Origin: Agarophyton chilense
Taxonomy: Eukaryota > Rhodophyta > Florideophyceae > Gracilariales > Gracilariaceae
Assembly: GCA_030374765.1 (NCBI GenBank)
Contig: JARGXX010000098.1
Span: 806,001 to 870,000, forward strand
Length of the DNA stretch: 64,000 bases
Direction: 5' to 3'
The position numbers and the translations under genes were made by a program. Below the pieces are notes generated by a model, which worked only from the letters and a program-made list of their open reading frames with translations, made no database searches and was not told the origin of the DNA. This document shows, one piece after another, positions 56,049 through 64,000 of the stretch (positions are counted from its first letter, which is position 1; every line of letters starts with the position of its first letter).

Positions 56049-56366
56049 TCGCCAAATGCTTCTCAGCTATTGTGTTGCGCTCTTCTTCGCCATTTTTGCT
56101 GTCAGCTCGGTGTGCTTTTGGGATTTCGTCGCTCCGTCTGTTTGAACCGCTCAGAACGCCATCGATGCCTTTACCTCTTGCTTAACTGAGACACACAGTA
56201 AAATGACAGTTTAACACCATTGCCTGCTTGCCACATCTTATCCTAATGCTCAAACAGCTGCTTTTTGGCCTCAATCTACCTTTACCACTCTTCGCGTCAA
56301 TTGCACACCAAAACCACGAGTCCAGATCTGTACTTTGAGCTAACTATGCAATCGCCCTGTCGCTCA
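56049..56366. other. Shared 3' region of two convergent genes
   Basis: 3' sequences of eL43 and of the coiled-coil gene. No canonical AATAAA, repeat or RNA gene was seen. Confidence 0.5.
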
Positions 56367-56902
56367 TTACGCCGCATTCTTGCTGCGCATCACAAGTAGT
56401 TGAGCCCGCGCGCACGTCAGTACTTCCACTTGGGTCATCCCCACGGCGCTCGCAGCGCTCGCTACCCGTCCTGCACTTACCTCTCTTCAGCCTCTAATGA
56501 ACGTTTGAGATGCTTGATCTGGTACTTGAGCTTTTCATTTTCTTCTTTGGTTGCCGCCAATTCCTGAATACGTTCATCCAGTTCGCTCGCGCTCGTTATT
56601 AGAACTGTTCGAAGTGACTTGAGGTCCATGAGAGCCTCTGAGAGCACTGGTCGCAGATCCGTTCCGTCTCCACTTCCAACCACTACCGTAGTATAAAGCA
56701 TTTCAGATAAACGAATAGCCTCTGTGACGTTAATATTTGTCTATCATAGTCAAGTAACAAGATCAAAACATCCATCAAACATACCGCATGTCAGCGCTCC
56801 TTTCTCCAGTTCACTAACGCGGAGAGACAAGTTGGCAATGGCTTTGTTCGCTTCTTCGGGACTCGTTCGACCCCCAGCCGCTATCTGTTTGTTGTCTTCC
56901 AT
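56367..56902 (-). CDS. Small coiled-coil protein, three exons
   Basis: Exon 1 is 56902–56785 (ATG, MEDNKQIAAGG). A 63 bp intron 56784–56722 (GTATGT...TTAAC...CAG) follows. Exon 2 is 56721–56481. A 98 bp intron 56480–56383 (GTAAGT...CAG) precedes exon 3, 56382–56367, ending in TAA. The joined frame has 124 residues and is helical throughout, with KEENEKLKYQIKHLKRSLEAEE near the end as a strong coiled coil. Exon 1–2 phases match, and the exon 2 donor is a perfect AG|GTAAGT. Exon 3 is the least certain. The coiled segment resembles the N-terminal leader of some eukaryotic arginyl-tRNA synthetases, but no synthetase follows, so this is a stand-alone small protein of unknown function. Confidence 0.6.
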
Positions 56903-57394
56903 TCTATCAACCTCGAAAATCAAATGTTACGTGACAAATAACGTGCCTTCGCCGAGTCTGGAACAATGCAAGCTTCGTCTCTATAGAAGATGCTTTTCTG
57001 TTGAAGAGTATAGTTCACGACGACACCCGCCGTCTCAAAGGCGCCGAGATGATTGACGGAAGGATAATTCTTTTCTTGATGAAACAGGTTTTTTTATTAT
57101 TAATAAAGCTTTTTGAGCGGCGGCGTTCCTATTGCCGGAGCTGGATAATCATCCCTCCTTAAGACTTCAGTGCTACAAAGGTGAAAGGGTTAACTTGTGG
57201 CGAGTCAATTGTGCGCCTTCTCCACTTTCGTCTGCGCTTCCCGACAGCGCTGCTTTGGGCGGTTCAACAACACAGCTCGGGGGTAGACACGAGGATTTCT
57301 CTCTTTGACGTGACAGAATTCTTCGACCGACGGGCACTTTTGTTTCAACCCCTTCAGGCATCACACCGTGGAACATCTTTTCAAACGTGCAGTA
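56903..57394. other. Divergent promoter region of the coiled-coil gene and DHX37
   Basis: 492 bp, no gene. An AATAAA lies at about 57099 on the plus strand without an obvious gene ending there. No CACGTG box, unlike the MRTO4/eL43 promoter. Confidence 0.5.
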
Positions 57395-60106
57395 ATGACT
57401 GCGAAGCGTGAAGCAGCCGACGAGCAGGGCACTAATCCCCCGAAAAGAGCTCGAAAATTCTTTGTGCACATTGACCGGAAACCTGACGTACAGGCAGCGA
57501 GATTGGAATTGCCTGTATGCATGCATGAACAAGAAATTATTGATGCCATTCACCATAATGACCTAGTGCTTGTGAGCGGTGCCACTGGAACGGGAAAAAC
57601 AACACAGGTGCCGCAGTTTCTCGTTGAAGATGGGTTTGGGGACCCCGCTTCACCGGAGTACAAGGGAATGATAGCAGTCACGCAACCGCGGAGAGTTGCG
57701 GCCGTATCCTGCGCAAGACGCGTGGCCTTTGAGATGAACACCGATATCGGGAAGACGGTCGGTTACCATGTCAGACACGAGGCAAAGCTCAGTGCAAGCA
57801 CAAAGGTGAAGTTTGTCACAGACGGTGTTTTGTTGCGAGAAATGGAAAACGACGTTTTGCTCACAAAGTATTCGGCTGTAGTGATCGACGAGGTGCATGA
57901 AAGATCACTCAACACGGACCTGTTACTAGCATTTCTGTCGCGAAGTATCAAACTGCGCCGCAAACAACTGAAAGTGTATGGCCCTCTGAAGGTGGTCGTG
58001 ATGTCTGCCACCCTAGAAGTGGACGGCGTATTCGCGGGCGACGACGCTTTATTTCCGAATCCGCCCATGGTCAAGGTGCCCTCGCGCCAATATCCAGTGA
58101 CGATCCATTTCGCTCGCAAGACGAAAAGTGACTACGTGGAGGAAGCCTTTCAAAAAGTGTGCAAGATGCACCAAAGACTGCCACAAGGAGGGGTGCTCGT
58201 ATTCTTGAGCGGACGTGAAGAGGTAGAACAAGTGTGCGCACGACTGCAAGAGGAATTTGGAAAACGCAAGATCGTGATAAAGGACTCGGACGGACACAAA
58301 ACTGGTATGGTAGTTTTACCGTTCTACGCGATGCTCTCGGACAGCTTGCAGCGGCGGGTGTTCAAGAGTTTTGGCGATGATGTTCGCAAGGTTGTGGTGG
58401 CGACGAACGTCGCGGAGACCTCTGTGACGGTACCCGGAATCTCGTACGTGGTGGACTCTGGGCGGGTAAAGGAAAAGGTATACAGAACGGGTAGTAGCGG
58501 ATTGCTGTCGGCGTATGAAGTGGGATGGGTGTCGCAAGCAAGCGCTGAGCAACGCGCTGGTCGTGCTGGACGAACGGGCGCCGGGCACTGTTACCGGTTA
58601 TACTCGTCAGCGGTATTCGATCAGCAGTTTGAAGAATACCGGGCACCAGAGGTGTTGCGCGTACCGGCAGACAGCATCGTGCTTCGTCTGCGGGCGATGG
58701 GAATTCGGCATGTGGAAAAGTTCCCGTTCCCAACGCGACCTAACACTGAGGATTTGCTGGCAGCAGAAGAGGTGCTTCTGCAGCTGGGCGCGCTGCAAAA
58801 GGGCAGTGGGAAGAAAGAAAGTGATGATTGCTTGCTGGGGGTGACGAAGATCGGACGAGATCTGGCACGCGTGCCATTGCCGCCGCGGTTTGGACGAATG
58901 CTGGTGGCGGCATGGGAGGACGGGGAGGCGTTTCCGTATGCATGCAGACTGGCGGCAATACTGACAATCGGAAGTGTGCTGGAGCGCGGGGGCGATGCGG
59001 AAGCAAAGCACAAGGTGTTCCGAAATGCGCGGGGAGAAGTACTGACGGAACTCGGTGCGGTGTGTGCGGCAGAGCACCACGGGCGACGGGGCGGTGGCAA
59101 AGCAGATGTGCGAGACATGGGGACGTTTTGCGAGAAGTTTGGACTGGTTGGTCGGAACGTGACAGAAGCGGTGCGCGTGAGCGAACAGCTAGAAGAAGTG
59201 TTCGGAAGGAAGGCGAGGGCGGTGCAGCCAGCAGACGAGCGAACGGAAAGTAATGTGATTCGATGCTTTCTCAAGGGGTTTGCGGACCGCGTGGCGCGGC
59301 GCATGACACGGGACGAGGGCGCGGAGGCGGGCATTGGCCCGCGTCGGTTGCGCACGGCGTTCATGGTGCGCGGGGGCAAGGTGGCCTTGATAGAGAAGGC
59401 GGGCTACGGCGCGGAGGCCGGCGAATTCATCGTGTTTGCGCAGCTGATTGAACGGAAGGTGAGGGTGAAGGGGGGTGTGGCGGCGGCTGCGGCGGCGGCG
59501 GCAGCGGACGACTACGACGGCGAGAGTGACGGCGAGGACACGGACGGCGAGGACGCGGACGGCGAGGGCGCTGACGGCGACGGGCGCGAGCGCAAGGAGT
59601 TGGTGCTACGCGGCGTGTGCACGATCGACAAACAGTGGCTGGCAGAGGACGCCGCGCAGCTATGCCGCGTGGGCAGCGCGCAGCGCGCCTGGTTCGACGA
59701 CAAGGAAGGCGCAGCCAAGCAACAAGCCAGTGTGAGCTACGGCAGCTGGACGCTAGGCACACTAACTCTACGCGCAGATCACATCACCCTCATCGCATCG
59801 CCCTGCGCCATCGTCATCGATGCCATGGCACACGCGCTGCTCCGCGAGCTCTGCGACCAAACACAATTGGCACGACTGCACGCGGCGGCGCATCGGCTCG
59901 TACTCAAGCAACTCGGGCAGCTGGTGCGACGCCACCACGCGCTGGCTTGGGAGCATCTCAACGAGCGCGCGTTACGTGACATGCGTGAATGCGTCACACG
60001 CGTGGCACGCGTGCGCTCGCGCCCCACTCCGCGCTTACTGTGCGCCGTGGCGTCGCGCGCCCCGCACGAGCGCTGTTCTTTGTTAATTAATAAATATTTA
60101 GATTAA
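57395..60106 (+). CDS. DHX37: DEAH-box RNA helicase, DHX37/Dhr1 type
   Basis: The ATG at 57395 gives 903 residues. Motif I GATGTGKTTQ is at 62–71, motif II DEVH at 165–168 (family usually DEAH), motif III SAT at 204–206 and motif VI QRAGRAGR at 386–393. SPEYKGMIAVTQPRRVAAVS and ARKTKSDYVEEAFQKVCKMHQRLPQGG (in pieces: DYVEEAFQKVCKMH, LPQGGVLVFL) match Dhr1/DHX37 better than splicing DEAH helicases. A winged-helix/ratchet region follows, then an Ala and Asp/Gly/Glu acidic run near 695–730 and the C-terminal OB-fold with VCTIDKQWL. Dhr1 unwinds U3 snoRNA from pre-18S rRNA in the nucleolus. It is shorter than the human protein (about 1,150). Single exon. An AATAAA overlaps the last codons. Confidence 0.9.
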   Translation: MTAKREAADEQGTNPPKRARKFFVHIDRKPDVQAARLELPVCMHEQEIIDAIHHNDLVLVSGATGTGKTTQVPQFLVEDGFGDPASPEYKGMIAVTQPRRVAAVSCARRVAFEMNTDIGKTVGYHVRHEAKLSASTKVKFVTDGVLLREMENDVLLTKYSAVVIDEVHERSLNTDLLLAFLSRSIKLRRKQLKVYGPLKVVVMSATLEVDGVFAGDDALFPNPPMVKVPSRQYPVTIHFARKTKSDYVEEAFQKVCKMHQRLPQGGVLVFLSGREEVEQVCARLQEEFGKRKIVIKDSDGHKTGMVVLPFYAMLSDSLQRRVFKSFGDDVRKVVVATNVAETSVTVPGISYVVDSGRVKEKVYRTGSSGLLSAYEVGWVSQASAEQRAGRAGRTGAGHCYRLYSSAVFDQQFEEYRAPEVLRVPADSIVLRLRAMGIRHVEKFPFPTRPNTEDLLAAEEVLLQLGALQKGSGKKESDDCLLGVTKIGRDLARVPLPPRFGRMLVAAWEDGEAFPYACRLAAILTIGSVLERGGDAEAKHKVFRNARGEVLTELGAVCAAEHHGRRGGGKADVRDMGTFCEKFGLVGRNVTEAVRVSEQLEEVFGRKARAVQPADERTESNVIRCFLKGFADRVARRMTRDEGAEAGIGPRRLRTAFMVRGGKVALIEKAGYGAEAGEFIVFAQLIERKVRVKGGVAAAAAAAAADDYDGESDGEDTDGEDADGEGADGDGRERKELVLRGVCTIDKQWLAEDAAQLCRVGSAQRAWFDDKEGAAKQQASVSYGSWTLGTLTLRADHITLIASPCAIVIDAMAHALLRELCDQTQLARLHAAAHRLVLKQLGQLVRRHHALAWEHLNERALRDMRECVTRVARVRSRPTPRLLCAVASRAPHERCSLLINKYLD
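60089..60094 (+). terminator. AATAAA poly(A) signal inside the end of the DHX37 frame
   Basis: AATAAA starts 15 bases before the stop codon, in an AT-rich end of an otherwise GC-rich gene. If used, cleavage would fall just after the stop. Confidence 0.4.
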
Positions 60107-60427
60107 CTTCTTGTGTGTCGCTTGTTTCGCTTGCCTCGCTCGCTGTGCCGCCGTGCATTTGCGCCACGCGCGTGTCGCGCGCGTGTCGTGTGCGTGAGCG
60201 TGACGTGCGCGCAACAAGGCGCCGCTGTTGCGCCACTACACCTCGCCTTAAATGCTCCGCACTGAGATCATCTCTCACACTCTCACACGCCCACACGCAC
60301 CGTAACCTTACTGTCAAAGCCTTTTCTGTCATCTTTCTTCCTTGCGTGTCGCCACGTCGCGCTGCGCCTTCTTTGATTTACTTGCGTCGCCTTCCCCCTC
60401 CCCCACCACCCATTGCTTCCATCCACT
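60107..60427. other. DHX37–CLC intergenic region
   Basis: 321 bp carrying the CLC promoter and leader. It is rich in GCGTGT-type strings at 60150–60210, then pyrimidine-rich (CTCACAC, CCTTCCCCCTCCCCC) up to the ATG. No TATA box is obvious. Confidence 0.5.
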
Positions 60428-62417
60428 ATGAGCGACAGCGATCCTGCTGAGGTCTTGTTTTCGGGCACGCCCGACGAGTCTCCCCTCTCCACCCCCCTTG
60501 TCTCGGCCGCTGCTGCGCCTCCCTCCCCTCCTGCTCTCCCGTCGCTCGCGCCTCCGCCGCAACCCCCGATGACAGCCGATCAGCAACCCCCTACTGAGCC
60601 TGCCACCAGCGCAATATCTTCTGCCTCCCTCATGCCCTCGGACCAGTCCGACCAGTCCGACCAGTCCGACCAGCCGAACATTCCGCAGCAACCGCAGCAA
60701 CCGCAGCAATCGCATGAGCGCACCCCGCTCCTCAACCCAAAGCCCGTGCCCCAGCGCGTCTCCGCAATCATCCCCGCTATGATGCATGATGAGCCTGGCG
60801 ACGAACCTCCGGCCCACTCGCGCTTCGGTCTGCAGGCCTTCAAGGAAGACATTTCCGATATGCAGAGCGGCTCGATGCCCGTTAGTCTGCTCATCGCCGC
60901 TGTCATTGGTATTGCCTGCGGCTTTGCTGCCTTTGTGTACTATAAGATTCTCGAGTTCTTTCTCGAGTTTTTGTGGCACACCATTCCCGAATTTCTGTCA
61001 AACCATCTGTTTTGGCCGGATTGCTTGCACTGGCTTTGGATCCCCATTATGGCTCTCCCCATGGCTTTCCTCGTCGGCTACTCCATTAAGAAGCTTGGCT
61101 TCCCTGGAGACCTTGCCTACACTGTCAAGTGCGTGCACAAGGAAGGTTACGTCCCCATCTCGCACGCTCCTTCCATGCTCGTTGCGTCGCAGGTTTCCAT
61201 CCTTGGAGGTGGTTCATTGGGACCTGAAGCCCCTCTTGTTGCCATCTGCGCCTCGGTTGCAGGCTGGATTTCGTTGAGACTTTTTAACCAACAGTACAAG
61301 AACCTTGTCAGGAAACACACCCTGTGCGGCATGGCTTGCGCTCTCGCAGCTTTTTTCGGTGTGCCGTTGGGCGGTTCCTTGTTTGCGCTCGAGATTAACA
61401 ACCGTTTGGGCTACGAGTATTTTGAGCACGCTCTGGAGGCCATTGCCTCTGGAACTATTTGTCTGGTTGTGTTCCGTGCACTTGCCCAATTGCCAATTGG
61501 ACCCATCTACTTTTTTACTGATATCAAGCTGGATTCCTCCTCTGCTTCTATCGTTGTCCTTGGCGCTGTGCTTGGATTGATTGGAGCTGGTCTTGCTGCC
61601 TTGTTCGCACATGGACACTGGGCTCTTGTCAAGCAGCTGAAAAAGTATAACTTGGACTCAGATCCCATCAAGCTTTCTATGTTTGGTGGTGTTGGAATCG
61701 TCGTTCTTGGCCTTCTCTTCCCTCAGACCATGTTCTGGGGTGAATTTGAGATGCAAACAATTGGCTCATTGTCTCCAGCCTCAATGCTCCCGCACATCTG
61801 GCCGACCACCGGCCTCTCCGGCTTTGAAATCAGAGGGTGGTTTTCGGCCTTCATCATTGGCGTGGCCAAGCTCGTTGCCATTTCATTTACCGTTGCTGGT
61901 GGCTACCGCGGCGGTTTCATTTTCCCCTTCTTTGCTGCAGGCGCTGCATTTGGAAGGTCTCTCACGTTTTTGTTCCCTTCCATCCCTCCTGTCGTGGCCG
62001 TTTTGTCCCTGGCATCTGGAATTAACGTCGCCATAACCAGAACTGCCCTGGCCACACCGCTGATTCTGTGCGGTCTTGCGGGTGAGGTCAACGCGACACC
62101 GCCCGTTCTTGCTGCTTCTTTGGCGGCTGTATTCGCTACTTACTATATGGTACGTGTTGCAGTACGAATTACAACTTGTGTTTTTTTGGTTGCTCGTCCA
62201 TATTATCGCTTCTCACACTGACTTTTTGTTTTCTACGTCCTTTGTTAACTGTATGCAGCCGTTCATTTTTGCTCAGCAAGGACGCGAAGATATTTTTGAG
62301 TCTCAACTGCACAAGTATACCTTCCACAACAAATGGGGAGAAAAAGGAGAAAATCCTTACGTGGAAACTTCCACTGTTGACTTGTCGGATGTGGAAAGCC
62401 AAGCTACTTCTCAGTAA
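60428..62417 (+). CDS. CLC-family chloride channel / Cl-/H+ exchanger, two exons
   Basis: Exon 1 is 60428–62149. The intron is 62150–62258 (109 bp, GTACGT...GTTAAC...CAG). Exon 2 is 62259–62417, for 626 residues in total. Without splicing the frame would end at 62221 in unrelated sequence. Residues 1–145 are cytosolic, with DQS repeats (71–82), PQQ repeats and ERTPLL, a possible acidic/dileucine sorting signal. The membrane part starts near 150. Selectivity motifs are GGSLGPEAPLV (residues 261–271, gating Glu 267) and YRGGFIFPFFAAGAAFGR near 500. Exon 2 gives a short soluble tail and no CBS domains, unlike animal CLCs and closer to bacterial and plastid types. The gating Glu suggests exchange or gated transport. 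The membrane it serves is unknown. Confidence 0.92.
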
Positions 62418-64000
62418 AATGTCGATCGGGTGGAACTCACTTGGCGCAACTTTCTTACCAGCAAAGATGTCTGAACTTCCAAACACCGAATACTGGTTTG
62501 GCTGGCTTTGAGGCTGGTATGAAATAACCAACGTTGCTCTTGGGTTGCACCCGGTGGGTGGTAGCAATCTATTAGCTACGTGTAGGAGTCTTTTGCTTGT
62601 TTCAACTCCGCTTGCTACATAATTATTTACGTTCATTTTTTTTTTCTCATTTTTCTAACATGTGCGTGAAAACAAAAAAAGGGGTGTCTTTTCTCTACAT
62701 GATTCGCCTCCGTTTATCATAGCCGCGCACGCGATGGAGAAACCTTTCTGCGAAGCTTGCAATGCAAAACAAATTCGTGCACTCACAAGAGACGAGCGCC
62801 TGATACAGTATCCTTGATGGAGCCAGCGCCAGATGCCAGCGCTTGGTTCCACTGTCTCCATCTCCGACAGAAAGGAAAAGGGTGGCCTGGTTAATTTCAA
62901 ATATCAACCTGGCTCAGGCACAAGTTGACTGTACGCTAAGGTTCCAAGAACGGCAACCTGCAGCTTCGCTCGCTCTCTTGGGCTCAGGGCAACATTCGAG
63001 ATGCGAGTATCGCTCAGTGGTTGCACTCACAACCCAGGAAGTAGCCATTCGTGTGTTTGGCCTTGGCAATAATTTGTGAGTACAGGCCATTTCCTGCGGT
63101 CGTAATTTGAACTGGCCCGCACTTATAGGGAGATTAGAGTCGGTGCTTACAGAGTAGGAGGGGATATTGTTGAAACGGACTCCGCTCAGTTGGTGTGAAA
63201 ATACATCCAGAAGGGTTTTCACATAGAAAACTCTTTTTGCGGCAAATGAGGGTTGCTTCGTAACTTACGAGGTAGAGGAAGGATGGCTTGAAGGAAACAA
63301 GGATGTCGTTTTTCTCTCCACCTGACGAAGTCCACCCACATACGAAGGGTCCCAAAAAAAAAGTTCAACCAAAGCCCAATGAGCGTCGCAATTCTGCTGT
63401 CAGCGATCTACACGAAGCTACGAGTGCATTTCGTACAATATGAAGGTAAGATACATTGCTACCTGCTTCATATATAGTACGCGTTCGTTGCTTGCAACGT
63501 TCTTGATTCCATCGTGTCACGGTGATATGAGGAAAATTTTGCACTACACGAAAAGCACAAAGTTTCGACACATGTCAAAATAACATAACAGCAAACGTCT
63601 ATTTGACACACCACGAAGGTAGCAGCTCAAGCAAACAATCAGGAGACGCAAAAGAAATGCTACGATGGTGGGTACATTTGTGTGTGTAAACTGTATTCAA
63701 TCCTGATATGTAGCTATTGCTGTGGGGTGCCCAAATGCGACGGATGGCCGTTTGCAAGACAAGGAGGCGGGCCACCGATGCGCGGTGGCCCGAAAAGTAG
63801 AAACGCGAGGTACGACCTTCCTCAAAAGTTCAAACAGTGCACTTGTTGAACTTCTAACCTCCAGTACAAAGGTGTATGTGCCAGAACTCTGTTGTCATAT
63901 CTACAGTATATTCTGTAAACACAGAATATAGGCAAAGTGTTAGGATTAACTGGATATATGAAGGTACCTGATTGACAGCTTGAAATGATTCAGATTTCGA
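62418..64000. other. No confident gene to the end of the window
   Basis: Short frames only. 62660–62817 on the plus strand reads AMEKPFCEACNAKQIRALTRDE and 62843–63079 is open for 78 codons. A 46-codon ATG frame lies at 63303–63443 (MSFFSPPDEVHPHTKGPKKK...), ending just before an AAG|GTAAGA donor-like site. These may be exons of an intron-rich gene or chance. No repeats, RNA genes or TE motifs were recognised. Confidence 0.4.

Noticed and set aside
60580..60979. Minus-strand frames over the CLC N-terminus
   Set aside because: Gly/Cys/Trp-rich mirror of the Gln/Pro/Asp-Gln-Ser repeats of the real gene.
63379..63445. Short ATG frame ending at a GTAAGA donor-like site as a first exon
   Set aside because: Too short to judge, overlaps another equally plausible small frame, and no downstream exon was recognised.

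Overview
This is nuclear DNA of a eukaryote. The supported genes have no operon structure or bacterial ribosome-binding sites. They show TATA boxes, GT–AG introns of about 60–110 bp, a eukaryotic ribosomal protein (eL43) and eukaryote-only ribosome-assembly factors (MRTO4, DHX37/Dhr1). Mostly intronless genes packed into islands among decayed retroelements, plus a CBM20 starch-binding protein, suggest a red alga, most likely a florideophyte of the Chondrus kind. That assignment is inference and was not checked against any database.

Layout. Positions 1–11.4 kb are a transposon graveyard: a broken Tc1/mariner transposase, a Ty3/gypsy integrase tail, a decayed minus-strand reverse-transcriptase element, and one copy of a ~0.7 kb dispersed repeat. 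A structurally complete but coding-dead Ty3/gypsy chromovirus occupies 11391–20200, with 609 bp LTRs and a 5 bp target duplication CTATC. It has gag, protease, RT, a damaged RNase H, integrase and a chromodomain. A PIF/Harbinger DNA transposon follows at 20324–23674, with perfect 16 bp terminal inverted repeats and ATT target duplications. It carries a DDE transposase and a Myb/SANT-like partner on opposite strands, both lightly decayed.

At 26.0–27.4 kb is a protein with a long Pro/Glu/Gln linker and a C-terminal CBM20 domain. Directly after its stop codon begins the most striking feature, a head-to-tail array of a 6,210 bp unit (27381–49583, about 3.6 copies). Each unit carries a TATA box and an intact 595-codon reading frame for a hydrophilic, probably disordered protein of unknown function. 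That protein has three variants of a short Val/Leu-Arg-Ser motif and ends in a CaaX-like Cys-Val-Ile-Val.

The right side (50–62.4 kb) is a gene-rich island. It holds a two-domain glycosyltransferase that looks 3' truncated, an unknown minus-strand gene that needs a frame change (a possible 34 bp intron), MRTO4, eL43, a small three-exon coiled-coil gene, the DHX37/Dhr1 helicase and a CLC anion channel/exchanger with one 3' intron. MRTO4, eL43 and DHX37 all serve ribosome production. MRTO4 and eL43 share a divergent promoter with four CACGTG sites within 63 bp. From 62.4 kb to the end no gene could be called with confidence.
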